Assembly (NCBI RefSeq): GCF_013702265.1
Contig: NZ_CP059348.1
Span: 1,178,001 to 1,242,000 of the forward strand
DNA length: 64,000 nucleotides
Origin: Providencia rettgeri
GTDB lineage: Bacteria; Pseudomonadota; Gammaproteobacteria; Enterobacterales; Enterobacteriaceae
Reading direction: 5' to 3'
Under the pieces are notes generated by a model. The model was given only the letters and a program-made list of their open reading frames with translations, searched no databases and was not told the DNA's origin. The translations under genes and the position numbers were made by a program. Below, piece by piece: positions 1 through 9,680 of this stretch; position 1 is the first letter of the stretch; every line of letters begins with the position of its first letter.

Positions 1-1
1 T

Positions 2-88
2 TTTCCCTGCCAATTATCATTTGACCAATGGAAGCCTGAACAGCCTGTCATGACTATTAACGAGCAACTTAAAGCTAATGTTGTATAA
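2..88 (+). CDS. possible C-terminal tail of a gene entering from the left edge
   Basis: An open frame runs in from the left edge without a start and ends at TAA at 86-88, giving about 28 residues ending in QLKANVV. I do not recognise the protein. The other two forward frames close sooner (stops near 22 and 49), so this is the only rightward frame that could be the end of a real gene. It is too short to judge by composition. It may equally be non-coding sequence downstream of pssA. Confidence 0.25.
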   Translation, partial: FPCQLSFDQWKPEQPVMTINEQLKANVV

Positions 89-153
89 GAGAAATTTGGC
101 ATGTATCTTGAGCCTCTACAGCAACTGATAAGTTAGAGTTCGTTAGATAATAA

Positions 154-177
154 AAAGCGCCACATGAGCGGCGCTTT
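154..177 (-). terminator. rho-independent terminator of pssA
   Basis: Perfect 8-bp arms AAAGCGCC (154-161) and GGCGCTTT (170-177) enclose an 8-nt loop. Read leftward, the stem is followed by TTTTTATTAT, a usable U-tract. It lies 14 bp past the pssA stop codon. Confidence 0.85.
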
Positions 178-190
178 AGAGAGTCAATGA

Positions 191-1546
191 TTAAAGTATT
201 CGACTAATGAGACGATCAACTCGGATACGTCGCAATCGACGGATCAGTTTTTTTACTTTAACAGGGTAGGTTTGAATGCTATCCAGCTCTCGATAGTGAT
301 GAACAACTTTGGTATGGACTCGAATACAATCCAGTTCGTGTTGGCGTTGTTCTTGGAGTTGCTGTTTTGGATCGTGGATCAATACCGCATTTTCCAAGTC
401 TAATCCCCAAGCTCGTGGATTCAGGTTATTACCTGTAATCAGCTGCCATTGATTATCAACCCACATTCCTTTCAGGTGATAAGTGTTGTCACCATCTTTC
501 CATAAACGAACTGTCAGCTGTTCACTATCAATAAAGCGCTGCAAACGGCTAACAAACTTACGTAAGTTTATTTCATAGAGATAGGGTAAAGCGCCAATAA
601 TTTTAAAAGGTTCTTCAGGTGGAATATAGAAGTCGTTAGCGGTTTTATCGCCAATAATGATTTCAACTTTTTTTCCATCACGTAGTAACTTGCTGATAAT
701 TCTAACCAAAACAGCAGGTAAATTAAAATACGGCGTACAGATAGTGAGCTTTTCAGCCGTTGAGCTCATCAAATGGGTGATAGTACGATTTAACTCGTTT
801 TTTTTACCTAGGCCAACAAATGGAGTAACGGCGAGTTCATCATTAGAAGCATTACCCGCAAATTGGTAATTAACGCCTCTTAATGACAAACGAAATTGCT
901 TAATTAACCCTTTAAATTCCGCTGTTTTTGGCCTATCAGGCGTATTGAGTAGATGAATAGCATCCGATGATAAAAGAGAATCATCAATGAATTTTTTCAT
1001 CGTCGTCGTGAGCTGGCTATTTTTGATGAGATGATATCTATCGTAGCGGTATTTTTCATGACGATGCAGATAGACATCATTGATGCTAGCCCCGCTATAT
1101 AGGAGCGTATCATCAAATAAGAAACCTTTTAAATGCAGTACCCCTAATGCTTCACGCGTGTTTACGGGGATCCCGAAAACAGGGATCTCAACATCAGGGT
1201 ATTGCTGAGAAACTTCATAATACCAATCAGCATTCGTCAGATTAGCAGCTGCGCCAATTCGGCCGCGCTGAGCTCGGTGCCAATCAACTAGAATTTTAAT
1301 ATCTAGATTAGGATTTGCTTGTTTAGCGGCATACAGAGCATGAAGGATGTCTTTACCCGCATCATCTTTTTCTAAATACAGCGCCGTAATGTAGACTGTA
1401 TTTTTAGCTTGCGAGATCTGTTCAAGCAGAGCACCACGAAAATCTTCCGTCTTATAGAGCGTTTTAACATCATCAACCGACTGAGACAATTTAGGCATGT
1501 TTGCCAAGTGTTGTTGATGTTTTGCTTGTTTTAATTTTGACAACAT
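191..1546 (-). CDS. pssA: CDP-diacylglycerol--serine O-phosphatidyltransferase PssA
   Basis: PssA condenses CDP-diacylglycerol with L-serine to form phosphatidylserine, the committed step to phosphatidylethanolamine. It acts at the inner face of the cytoplasmic membrane. It belongs to the phospholipase D superfamily. The first HKD motif is HLKGFLFDD, with its His near residue 138, and the second is YHLKGMWVD near residue 356. The arginine-rich tail (LIRRLRRIRVDRLISRIL) is the same as in E. coli. The frame can begin at a GTG at 1549, but the next codon is ATG (1546), which gives 451 residues, the E. coli length. No strong Shine-Dalgarno is visible. A terminator follows directly, and the 160-bp gap to patZ must hold the promoter. 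Confidence 0.96.
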   Translation of the reverse strand: MLSKLKQAKHQQHLANMPKLSQSVDDVKTLYKTEDFRGALLEQISQAKNTVYITALYLEKDDAGKDILHALYAAKQANPNLDIKILVDWHRAQRGRIGAAANLTNADWYYEVSQQYPDVEIPVFGIPVNTREALGVLHLKGFLFDDTLLYSGASINDVYLHRHEKYRYDRYHLIKNSQLTTTMKKFIDDSLLSSDAIHLLNTPDRPKTAEFKGLIKQFRLSLRGVNYQFAGNASNDELAVTPFVGLGKKNELNRTITHLMSSTAEKLTICTPYFNLPAVLVRIISKLLRDGKKVEIIIGDKTANDFYIPPEEPFKIIGALPYLYEINLRKFVSRLQRFIDSEQLTVRLWKDGDNTYHLKGMWVDNQWQLITGNNLNPRAWGLDLENAVLIHDPKQQLQEQRQHELDCIRVHTKVVHHYRELDSIQTYPVKVKKLIRRLRRIRVDRLISRIL

Positions 1547-1705
1547 CACAGTGTGAATTTTCTCTTGTTAGTCTAATAGCAAATCGCTTTATACAAATAT
1601 TTAAGCGAATGATCTGTCGATGATATCATATTTACACCATTCATTAGGAATAAATTGACCATTGGTTTATTTACTATACAGATTACGGTTTATTCCTAAC
1701 GCTAA

Positions 1706-4351
1706 TTATAGATGCAGGGTGAGATTTACGACACCATCCTCGAATTGAACATCAATTTGGAACCCTAATTTTTTTGCCAAGCTGATCATATTACGGTTTT
1801 CCGGCATGGTGATCGCTGTCAGTTTTTTAATGCCATGCCCACGGGTGTAGTTGAGCAGCTTTTGCATTAATTGATAACCGAGCGTCTGTCCTTTCATATC
1901 AGAGCGAACTAGAACGGCAAACTCAGCTTCCTGGTTATCAGGATCCGCCATTGCACGAGTTACACCAATAATTTCAGGTTGTGTATCACTATTTTTAATA
2001 GCGACAAACGCCATTTCTCGGTCGTAATCGATTTGCGTCATATTCGCGAGATCATCATGAGTGAATTCACTGATTTCACTGAAATAACGGTAATAAAGAT
2101 CTTCTTTAGTGACTTGTTCAATAAAGGATTTTAAAAGTGGTTCATCTTCAGGAAGAATGGGCCTTAACAAGCAAGTTAGGTCATCTTTTAGGTTAATGGT
2201 CTCTTCGAGCTCATTAGGGTAAGGACGAATGGCTAGCCGAGTATTTGAATTGTCATTCGCTGGGTTCAATGTCATTGAAACATCAAGTAATGTAAATTCA
2301 TCACCAGCGGCAAGTAGTGGATGTATATCTAATCGACTGATGTTAGGACAATCAATGATTAAGTTAGAGACACGAACTAATAAGCTGGCTAGCCCCGGAA
2401 TATCTAGTGGTTCTAGAGCACTACGGGCTTTAATTTTATGTCCTTTGATTGCATTAATGACCAAGTAACGAGCTAGCGCTAAGTTAAGTGGGGGAAGGGC
2501 TACAGCAGCCTGGCTCTCTTGCTGCCACTCTACGCCACCTTCGCCAAGCATGATCAATAAACCAAAAACAGGATCAAGTTCAACAGCAATTCGTAGCTCC
2601 TGAGCGCCTGCGCGATTCGCCATGCTTTGTACTAATAAGCCTTCAATCCGTGCTTGTGGGTAGTTGGTCGAGACCCGCTCAATGATAGCATTGGCGGCTT
2701 CTGCAACTTCTTTGGCATTTCTTAAATAGAGCATAACGCCCTGAACTTCTGATTTATGAACAATATCAGGAGAACGTAATTTTAGTGCAACGGGATAGCC
2801 AATTTTTTCTGCAATTTCAACGGCCTGTTCGCTAGAATGAGCAATCCATGTTGGTAAGCTGTTTAAGCCATAAGCTTTTAAGATTGGTTGAACTTCATGG
2901 GTATCTAGATGCAGCTTGTTATTTTCAATGGCTTGCATGATACAGGTATGCGCTTGTTGAGTATTTGCAGTTATTCCGACAGGAAGCGCCGGGGTTTCTT
3001 TTAATTGTTTTTGGTTACGGCGATATTCCACCATATGCATATAAGCGGTGATAGCACCTTCAGGCGTTCGGTAAGTAGGGATCCCCGCTTCGCTGAAGAG
3101 CCTTCTCGCTTCTTGAGATGAATATTCCCCGCACCAGTTTGTGAGGATGGTTAACCATTTACCTCGAGGATGCTGCTTAATGGTTTTGATCACTTTTTCT
3201 GCCATGGACTTACTCTGTGTAATGGCGCTTGGCGTGTGGATCAAAAGTAACGCATCATGATCGTGGCTATCGAGCATTTTGTTTAATACGTTGAGATATC
3301 TATCCACGGTAGCATCGTCGCCGAGGTCAATCGGGTTTTGGGTAGATAAATCTAATGGCAATAGGGAGCTCAGTTCGTTTTCAGTTTCTACACTGAGTTT
3401 TGCTAGCTTGCCATTACGTAGAAGTAACTCATCGAGCGCCATTGCGGCAGGTGCAGAGCCATTGCTCATAATCGATAAACGTTCTCCTCGTAGCGGAGTC
3501 ATATAACTTAGTGTTTCTACCGCAGAGAACATTTCGTGGGTATCCTGGACTCGCAGTAAACCTGCCCGTTGAATCGCAGCATCATAAGCGGCATCTAAAC
3601 TCGGTTTTTCACCAAGAAGCTCTTGAGCTTTGCGTGTTCGTCCGCTCTTGATAACGAGGATCGGTTTGTTACGCGATGCACTACGGGAAGATGATAAGAA
3701 GCGTCTTGCATCACTAATATTTTCTAAATAAAGCAAGATGGCACTGGTTTTACTGTCTCGAGCAAGATAGTCCAGTAGGTCATCAATATCGATATCAATG
3801 CTATCTCCAAGGGCAATGAAATAGGAAAACCCGATATCACGATGGCGCGCCCAATCTAAGACTGTATTTGAAACTGCGGCAGATTGTGAAATAAATGCCA
3901 GTTTGCCTTTCAAAATGGGGATTGGGGAAAAGCTAGCATTTAGCCCTTGCCACGGAGCAAAGAATCCTAAACTGTTCGGACCCAATAAACGAATTTGATA
4001 TTGCTGAGCCACCTTTTTCAGTTCATTAAATTGAATAGAAGGGGACGATAATATAATGACGACATTACAGCCTGCTTCCCCAAGTTGCCGGAGACATTCA
4101 ACATTACGAGAGTAGTGAGTGCAGATCACTGCAAGATCAGGCTTGAGTGGGAGTTTATCAATTGAGGGATAAGCAAGGACGCCAAGAATGGAGCTCCTGT
4201 TCGGGTTAACGGGCAGAATAGGGCCTTTGAAACCACTGCTGAGTAAATTTTTCATCATCACTGAGCCTGCTCGGCTAGGATCTTCTGAAGCGCCCACGAC
4301 AACGATAGATTTTGGTCTAAACAATGACTCTAGCTGACTCACTAACCCCAT
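1706..4351 (-). CDS. patZ: protein lysine acetyltransferase PatZ (Pka/YfiQ)
   Basis: PatZ transfers acetyl groups from acetyl-CoA to lysines of metabolic enzymes such as acetyl-CoA synthetase. The order of domains is: a CoA-binding Rossmann region (PKSIVVVGAS near the start), succinyl-CoA-ligase-like domains, an ATP-grasp region (PVALKLRSPDI), and a C-terminal GNAT domain of about 150 residues (FRPILPEDEP is represented as LLRPILPEDEP; EFAVLVRSDMKGQTLGYQLM holds the acetyl-CoA loop). The longest frame begins at a TTG (4390). The ATG at 4351 has AAAAAGG 8-10 nt upstream and aligns with the E. coli start, so I use it (881 residues). An array of 18-bp tandem repeats lies upstream. Confidence 0.94.
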   Translation of the reverse strand: MGLVSQLESLFRPKSIVVVGASEDPSRAGSVMMKNLLSSGFKGPILPVNPNRSSILGVLAYPSIDKLPLKPDLAVICTHYSRNVECLRQLGEAGCNVVIILSSPSIQFNELKKVAQQYQIRLLGPNSLGFFAPWQGLNASFSPIPILKGKLAFISQSAAVSNTVLDWARHRDIGFSYFIALGDSIDIDIDDLLDYLARDSKTSAILLYLENISDARRFLSSSRSASRNKPILVIKSGRTRKAQELLGEKPSLDAAYDAAIQRAGLLRVQDTHEMFSAVETLSYMTPLRGERLSIMSNGSAPAAMALDELLLRNGKLAKLSVETENELSSLLPLDLSTQNPIDLGDDATVDRYLNVLNKMLDSHDHDALLLIHTPSAITQSKSMAEKVIKTIKQHPRGKWLTILTNWCGEYSSQEARRLFSEAGIPTYRTPEGAITAYMHMVEYRRNQKQLKETPALPVGITANTQQAHTCIMQAIENNKLHLDTHEVQPILKAYGLNSLPTWIAHSSEQAVEIAEKIGYPVALKLRSPDIVHKSEVQGVMLYLRNAKEVAEAANAIIERVSTNYPQARIEGLLVQSMANRAGAQELRIAVELDPVFGLLIMLGEGGVEWQQESQAAVALPPLNLALARYLVINAIKGHKIKARSALEPLDIPGLASLLVRVSNLIIDCPNISRLDIHPLLAAGDEFTLLDVSMTLNPANDNSNTRLAIRPYPNELEETINLKDDLTCLLRPILPEDEPLLKSFIEQVTKEDLYYRYFSEISEFTHDDLANMTQIDYDREMAFVAIKNSDTQPEIIGVTRAMADPDNQEAEFAVLVRSDMKGQTLGYQLMQKLLNYTRGHGIKKLTAITMPENRNMISLAKKLGFQIDVQFEDGVVNLTLHL

Positions 4352-4420
4352 GGCGGTAAACCTTTTTGTGGTGAGCGAAAACCCGCTCAACTGATTTTGA
4401 GTTCGTAAGCAACGCTATAC

Positions 4421-4474
4421 GTTGCCGTAATACTATATGTTGCCGTAATACTATACGATGCTGGAATACTATGT
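4421..4474. repeat. three 18-bp tandem repeats upstream of patZ
   Basis: Two nearly identical 18-mers (4421-4438 and 4439-4456, differing only at the last base) begin GTTGCCGTAATACTATA. A diverged third copy (4457-4474) begins GATGCTGGAATACTATG. Fragments of the unit continue to about 4496 (GTGCCGTATATT). The array lies 70-140 bp before the patZ start. Confidence 0.85.
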
Positions 4475-4540
4475 CGTATATTGTGCCGTATATTGGGGGA
4501 AGCGCCAGTTTATCGGGGGTATTTTATTGAATATTACAAG

Positions 4541-4566
4541 CACCCTCACGTTTTGCTGTGAAGGTG
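4541..4566 (-). terminator. possible terminator of tapT
   Basis: Imperfect stem: CACCCTCAC (4541-4549) against GTGAAGGTG (4558-4566), with one G-T-type mismatch and an 8-nt loop. Read leftward, it is followed by CTTGTAATATT, which is only a weak U-tract. Confidence 0.4.
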
Positions 4567-4632
4567 ATTTTCAAAATAGAAATTGCTGGAAAGCGAGGCA
4601 TATAAATAACGTAAAAAAATGCCTATAAAGAG

Positions 4633-5334
4633 TTATTCTTGGGGCTGAGACAAGAGCATTTGAGCGGTAGGATGATGTGGTTTTCCCTCTAAGTATTTAC
4701 GGCGAAACAGATTGAAATGCGTAAATAACGCTTGGGATGCATCAGTATCGCCAGCTTGCTCTAGCACAGTAGCAGCCACTTCAGCGGTACAATGCTGCTC
4801 TTCACGCGATGGGATACGCAGCAGGTAGTCGGTTCTCGCTTTCGTATTGATCGACAGCATTGGAATTTGATCCAAATAAGGGCTCTTGCGGAACATTTTA
4901 CGCGTTTCTGGCCAAGTGCCATCTAACAAAATAAATAATGCAGGTTTGTTAGAAAGCGTTGGAGCATTGACGACAACGCGATCCGTTTGCGCATAGCTTT
5001 CTGGGAAAATTAGATAAGGTTGTCTAGTTTTATCTTGCAGTGCAGCTAATAGCTGGTTGTCAGGATCTGTTCTTGACCACTGATATGCCTGAGTATCAGG
5101 AAGCACATCAGCAATCAGCTTTCCGGTATTGCTGGGCTTAAAAACTTCACCATCAAACATAATCAAGCAAAATTGGCTTTTTGCTTGCGCTGAAACCGTT
5201 TCTTCACAGAGACATTGAGGAACGGGAAGCAGACAATATTGACAGCGTTTTACCCGACAACCTCTTGCTTTAAAAGGTTTTGTAGAAAGGGCTAAGCGTT
5301 GCTGACGCAGATGATAGACAGCGTTCTGACTCAT
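4633..5334 (-). CDS. tapT: tRNA-uridine aminocarboxypropyltransferase TapT (YfiP)
   Basis: TapT is a DTW-domain enzyme that makes acp3U at position 47 of some tRNAs, using S-adenosylmethionine. Visible features are the N-terminal cysteine cluster CQYCLLPVPQCLC, the FDGEVFKPSNTGKLIADVLP segment, and the signature LDGTWPETRKMFRKSPYL, where E. coli has LDGTWPEARKMFRKSPYL. The frame extends to an ATG at 5376. The ATG at 5334 (MSQNAVYHLRQQR) aligns with the E. coli start, so I chose it, though neither has a clear Shine-Dalgarno. In E. coli trxC lies between this gene and yfiF. Here the two are divergent, with no trxC between them. Confidence 0.9.
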   Translation of the reverse strand: MSQNAVYHLRQQRLALSTKPFKARGCRVKRCQYCLLPVPQCLCEETVSAQAKSQFCLIMFDGEVFKPSNTGKLIADVLPDTQAYQWSRTDPDNQLLAALQDKTRQPYLIFPESYAQTDRVVVNAPTLSNKPALFILLDGTWPETRKMFRKSPYLDQIPMLSINTKARTDYLLRIPSREEQHCTAEVAATVLEQAGDTDASQALFTHFNLFRRKYLEGKPHHPTAQMLLSQPQE

Positions 5335-5507
5335 GGTTGATAGGGCACTTTTCGTTGCGACAAAAATAAGGGGCATATTGTACGCAAAACGATTTGTCTA
5401 CGATAGAAGTATATTCAATAACTTTTCGGTGAGATAATAGCGCGGATCGGTAGCGTAGCTTTGCAACTTCATGTAATCTTCGCGCCATAGCTTAGTAGGG
5501 GATAGCG

Positions 5508-6641
5508 ATGAACGACACGAATGATTTTAGTGGTAAAAACGGCAAAGTAAAAGTGATGTATGTCCGTAGCGAAGAGCAGGACAACAATAAAGGTAATGAT
5601 AAACGCCGTGGCGGTCGTGATGATAAACGCGACGATAGACGCGGTGATAAACGTTCAGGTGGACGTAATGATCGCAACGACCGTAATGATCGTAACGAAC
5701 GTTCAGGTCGCTCTGGTCGTCCAGAGGGTGGTCGTTCAGAACGCCGTTCTGACAACGATAGACGCTCAAGTAGTCGCGATAGCGCACCACGTGGCGAGCA
5801 ATCTCCGTGGCGCACCGTTTCAAAACCGGGCAGTGATGAATTAGAAAACGATCATGGTGGTATTTCAGGAAAAAGCCAAATTGATCCTGAGCAACTGCGT
5901 AAACAACGCCAAGAAGAAACCCGTATTTACGGTGAAAATGCTTGCCAAGCGATGTTTAAAAACCGTCCAGATGGTATTGTCCGTGCGTGGTTCTTGCAGT
6001 CAGTCACTCCTCGTTTTCGTGATGCATTAAAATGGATGGCAGCAAACCGTAAGGCATACCATGTTGTTGATGAAGAAGAGTTAACAAAAGCGTCTGGTAC
6101 TGAGCACCACGGCGGCGTGTGCTTTATCATCAAAAAACGCGGTGGTATGGCAGCAGAAACCTATTTAGAAAATGCGGTCGATACCGATTGTGTTTTAGCG
6201 TTAGAAGATGTTGGTAACCCGCATAACCTTGGTGGGATCATGCGTAGCTGCGCTCACTTTGGTGTGAAAGGTGTGATTTTACAAGATGCAGGAATGCTAG
6301 AATCCGGTGCGGCAATTCGTACCGCTGAAGGCGGCGCAGAGCACATTAAAGCCATTGATGCGGATGGTTTCACGCCAACACTGAATAAATTCCGTGAAGC
6401 AGGCTATACCATCGTCACGACATCAAGCCATAAAGGTAGTCAGGACATTGCTAAGGTTCAATTACCGAAGAAAATGGTGTTGGTGTTAGGCCAAGAGAGT
6501 GATGGTTTAAGTGACAGCACATGGGATCAGGGTGATATGAGCCTGTACATTGGCGGAACAGGTAAAGTTGAAAGCCTGAACGTCTCTGTCGCAACAGGGA
6601 TTATGCTTTCTCAGTGGTGGTCACAAAATAAAGTTAAGTAA
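5508..6641 (+). CDS. yfiF: SpoU/TrmH-family RNA methyltransferase YfiF
   Basis: Predicted S-adenosylmethionine-dependent RNA 2'-O-methyltransferase of the SPOUT superfamily. The target RNA is not known to me. About the first 110 residues are low-complexity and rich in Arg, Asp, Asn, Gly and Ser, with runs of NDR units, and are probably disordered and RNA-binding. A SpoU substrate-binding domain follows ([16 protein letters not shown]), then the knotted catalytic domain with its three motifs: [28 protein letters not shown] and [16 protein letters not shown]. The ATG at 5508 is preceded by AGGGGATAGCG. The repetitive DNA of the N-terminal part opens spurious frames on both strands. Confidence 0.92.
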   Translation: MNDTNDFSGKNGKVKVMYVRSEEQDNNKGNDKRRGGRDDKRDDRRGDKRSGGRNDRNDRNDRNERSGRSGRPEGGRSERRSDNDRRSSSRDSAPRGEQSPWRTVSKPGSDELENDHGGISGKSQIDPEQLRKQRQEETRIYGENACQAMFKNRPDGIVRAWFLQSVTPRFRDALKWMAANRKAYHVVDEEELTKASGTEHHGGVCFIIKKRGGMAAETYLENAVDTDCVLALEDVGNPHNLGGIMRSCAHFGVKGVILQDAGMLESGAAIRTAEGGAEHIKAIDADGFTPTLNKFREAGYTIVTTSSHKGSQDIAKVQLPKKMVLVLGQESDGLSDSTWDQGDMSLYIGGTGKVESLNVSVATGIMLSQWWSQNKVK

Positions 6642-6670
6642 TTACTTACTGACTTGAGCTAGCCTTAAAA

Positions 6671-6703
6671 AAACCATACGCAAAATTGTGTATGGTTTTT
6701 TTT
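6671..6703. terminator. bidirectional terminator between yfiF and emrB
   Basis: Arms AAACCATAC (6671-6679) and GTATGGTTT (6690-6698) enclose a 10-nt loop. T-runs follow on both strands, so it can end both yfiF (rightward) and emrB (leftward). Confidence 0.9.
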
Positions 6704-6722
6704 CGTCTGAAGTATATGTCGG

Positions 6723-8261
6723 TTAGTGAGCTCCACCACCATCTTTTGAACCGGCTCCGAATGGGGGTTTGGCAAACCAGACAATCACCATCAATAGAAT
6801 AAACACGCCTGCGGACATCCAGAAAATTTCATTAGCAGAAATAATTAACCCTTGCTCAGTAATTGAACGTGCAATATACGCGGCACTTTGTTGTTCATTC
6901 ATGCCTATTTGCGCCAACTCACTGTACATATGTTGGGCATTGGGATTGTACGGGTTAACAAACTCTGTCAGATTTTCATGGTGCATTGCTTCACGCTGTG
7001 TCCACAACGTGGTGGTGATGGAAGTACCAATTGCACCCGCTAAGGTTCGCGTAAAGTTAGATAAGCTAGATGCTGATGCCATTCTTTCCGGAGGTAAACC
7101 CGATAATGTAATGGTGGTTAGTGGCATAAAGAAGCAGGCTATCGCTAAACCTTGAACGAACTGAGGCCATGCTGCCGCGGCAAATCCCATACCTGGTTCG
7201 AAGGTGTAAGCTCTCCAGTAATAGCACACGGCATACATAATAAAGCTGAAGGTGACTAAATAACGCATATCAATGCGGTTACCAAAGCGACCAATAATCG
7301 GCGTGATCAGCAGCGGCAATAGACCCACAGGCGCCGAGGCCAAACCCGCCCATGTTGCCGTATAACCGTACACTTCTTGCAGTAACTGAGGGAGTAGAAC
7401 GATAGTACCGAAATAGAGCATATACGCCAGACTAAGCGCCAAACAACCGATGGTAAAATTACGCTCTTTAAAGAGGGAAAGGTCGATGACGGGATGCTCA
7501 TCAGTCAGTTCCCAAACAATTAAGAAAGCTATCGCGACAACGGCGACAATGGTTAGAACGATGATCTCCGTAGAGTTAAACCAATCGAGCTCTTTCCCTT
7601 GGTCGAGCATAATCTGCAATGCACCAATCCCGACAACCAGTAAGACAAGCCCCACGGTATCAATCGGCTTGATAGCAATTTGAGTTTCACGTCCTTTAAG
7701 CGTTCGCATAATGGCAAAAATAATCGCGATACTAAATGGAACGTTGATAAAGAAGATCCAGCCCCAGTGGTAGTTATCACTAATATAGCCACCAAGAATA
7801 GGCCCACAAATCGGCGCAACCACAATAGTCATCGACCATAATGCAAGTGCCATACTGCGTTTGGCTGGTGGATAGTTATTGAGTAATAGACTCTGAGATA
7901 ACGGAATGAGAGGGCCAGCAACCAAACCTTGTAGAACGCGGAATAAAATCAGCATTTCTAAGCTGTTGGAGATCCCACATAGCCATGAGGTTAGGGCGAA
8001 AAGCCCAGTAGACCATAAAAAGAGGCGAACTTCACCAATACGACGAGCTAACCAGCCAGTGATCGGAATGGAGATAGCATTCGCTACCCCAAACGATGTG
8101 ATCACCCATGTACCTTGTGAGTTAGATGCACCCAAGTTACCCGCTATTGTGGGGATAGCGACGTTAGCAATGGTCGAATCCAAAACTTGCATAAAAGTCG
8201 CCAAAGATAACGCAATGGTCATCCAAGCCAGTTTTGAACCTGTTAACGGTGCATTTGTCAC
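6723..8261 (-). CDS. emrB: multidrug efflux MFS transporter EmrB
   Basis: Inner-membrane proton antiporter of the DHA2 (14-helix) family. It works with EmrA and an outer-membrane channel of the TolC type to expel hydrophobic toxins. The 512 residues match E. coli EmrB along their length: MTIALSLATFMQVLDSTIAN in helix 1, motif C-like GPILGGYISDNYHWGWIFFI near residue 155, and the end WFAKPPFGAG...GGAH. The start is GTG at 8261 with CGGAGA 8 nt upstream. The gene follows emrA by 18 bp in the same operon. No truncation or missing segment was seen. Confidence 0.97.
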   Translation of the reverse strand: MTNAPLTGSKLAWMTIALSLATFMQVLDSTIANVAIPTIAGNLGASNSQGTWVITSFGVANAISIPITGWLARRIGEVRLFLWSTGLFALTSWLCGISNSLEMLILFRVLQGLVAGPLIPLSQSLLLNNYPPAKRSMALALWSMTIVVAPICGPILGGYISDNYHWGWIFFINVPFSIAIIFAIMRTLKGRETQIAIKPIDTVGLVLLVVGIGALQIMLDQGKELDWFNSTEIIVLTIVAVVAIAFLIVWELTDEHPVIDLSLFKERNFTIGCLALSLAYMLYFGTIVLLPQLLQEVYGYTATWAGLASAPVGLLPLLITPIIGRFGNRIDMRYLVTFSFIMYAVCYYWRAYTFEPGMGFAAAAWPQFVQGLAIACFFMPLTTITLSGLPPERMASASSLSNFTRTLAGAIGTSITTTLWTQREAMHHENLTEFVNPYNPNAQHMYSELAQIGMNEQQSAAYIARSITEQGLIISANEIFWMSAGVFILLMVIVWFAKPPFGAGSKDGGGAH

Positions 8262-8279
8262 GTTAATGTCTCCGTTTAC

Positions 8280-9458
8280 TTATTTGCCAGAGTTATTTTG
8301 AATAATCTCAGCAACAATTTTGTCAGCAGGAGACATATCAACCGCTAAAGCGGTTGTGTGATAAGCCGGCGTATCTCGCAGGCCTTTGGATAACACTTTG
8401 CCATCTTTATTGGCTGTATCCACTTCGACTTCGGTTGAGAGCCCAATACGTAGAGGATATTCATCAAGTTGGGTTTCATCGAGGGCGATTCGTACCGGAA
8501 GGCGTTGAACTACTTTGATCCAGTTACCGCTCGCATTTTGAGCAGGCAATAACGAGAATGCGCTTCCCGTTCCCATATCAAGACCAATCACTGTGCCGTT
8601 GAATACCACATTCTTGCCGTAAAAATCGGTAGTTACTTTGGCGGGTTGACCAATACGCATACTGGCTAATTGCGTCTCTTTAAAGTTGGCATCAATCCAC
8701 ATTCCGCTGGATGGCACAATTGCCATTAATGGGGTATTCGGCGTGATTTGTGAACCGACTTGCACACTGCGGCGAGAAACATAACCATCTACTGGACTAA
8801 CAATTTTAGTACGTTGCAGGGCAAGCCACGCATTTCTAACTTGCGTTGCAGCTTGTTCGACAAGTGGTTGTTTTTCTAAAGCCGTATTGAGCACGATAGC
8901 TTGATTGGCATTGTACTGTTCAATCGCCACATCAAGTGCACCTTTCGCACTGACGACCGCTTCTCTCGCGTGTTGGAGCTCTTCTTTACCGATTAAATTG
9001 CTGCTACCTAAGACTTCGCGGCGTTTTAAATCATTTTGTAAGCGGGATAGTTCAGAACGTTTAACATCAATATTTGCTTGAAATTGGCGGCTATTGATAA
9101 TGTGCTGTTGGGATTGTCGAACACTGTTAGCAAGTTCAGTTTTGGCTTTTTCTAGGGCGAGTTCGGCATCTCTGGGATCTAACTCCACCAGTACCGTTCC
9201 ACTTTTCACAAAATCGGTATTATCGACATTGACTGTCATGACGCTACCGGATATTTGCGCTTGGATTTGAACTTGATTTCCAGCAACGTAAGCGTTGTCT
9301 GTCGATTCGTAATGGCGTAAGACGAGATACCAGTATGCAGTCCAACCGATGCCAATCGCGATAAAAATAACGGTTAGGAACATTAGGGCATTTCTGCGCT
9401 GTCTTTTTTTGTTTAACGGTGGCGTTTGCGTTTCAGGCAGATCCTCGCGTGCGCTCAT
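8280..9458 (-). CDS. emrA: multidrug efflux membrane fusion protein EmrA
   Basis: EmrA is the periplasmic adaptor that links EmrB to an outer-membrane channel. It has a short cytoplasmic N-terminus rich in Lys/Arg (KKRQRRNALM), one membrane helix (about residues 25-46), and a HlyD-type body. In that body, a lipoyl/barrel half-motif (YVAGNQVQIQAQISGSV) and its partner (VSPVDGYVSRRSVQVGSQI) flank a long alpha-helical hairpin (about 95-205). The length of 392 is close to E. coli EmrA (390). It is 222 bp downstream of emrR, and that gap is wider than in a tight operon. Confidence 0.97.
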   Translation of the reverse strand: MSAREDLPETQTPPLNKKRQRRNALMFLTVIFIAIGIGWTAYWYLVLRHYESTDNAYVAGNQVQIQAQISGSVMTVNVDNTDFVKSGTVLVELDPRDAELALEKAKTELANSVRQSQQHIINSRQFQANIDVKRSELSRLQNDLKRREVLGSSNLIGKEELQHAREAVVSAKGALDVAIEQYNANQAIVLNTALEKQPLVEQAATQVRNAWLALQRTKIVSPVDGYVSRRSVQVGSQITPNTPLMAIVPSSGMWIDANFKETQLASMRIGQPAKVTTDFYGKNVVFNGTVIGLDMGTGSAFSLLPAQNASGNWIKVVQRLPVRIALDETQLDEYPLRIGLSTEVEVDTANKDGKVLSKGLRDTPAYHTTALAVDMSPADKIVAEIIQNNSGK

Positions 9459-9680
9459 ACTGGTGGTTCCCCATATTCAATGAATAAAAATAACGGCTGT
9501 TTCCAGCAGTTAGTGTTAACTACTGGAAACTAAGACGACAAATGACTTCGTTGCTCGATGGGATATCGCAATATATAACTGAAAGGATAATGAAATATAT
9601 GTGAGTGAAAAGTTTTTTTTCAGTTTAAGCCACAGAATGCCTCAAAAACATTAACCATGCACTATATGTGGTCAATATTA

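Noticed and set aside
4352-4390. Longer patZ start at a TTG
   Set aside because: The internal ATG at 4351 has a Shine-Dalgarno and aligns with the E. coli start.
5492-5844. Three long frames overlapping the 5' part of yfiF on both strands
   Set aside because: They arise from the repetitive Arg/Asp-coding DNA of yfiF, have very skewed composition and no ribosome-binding site.
7306-8301. Several frames of 60-130 codons inside emrB in other frames
   Set aside because: Shadows of a strongly conserved membrane-protein gene.
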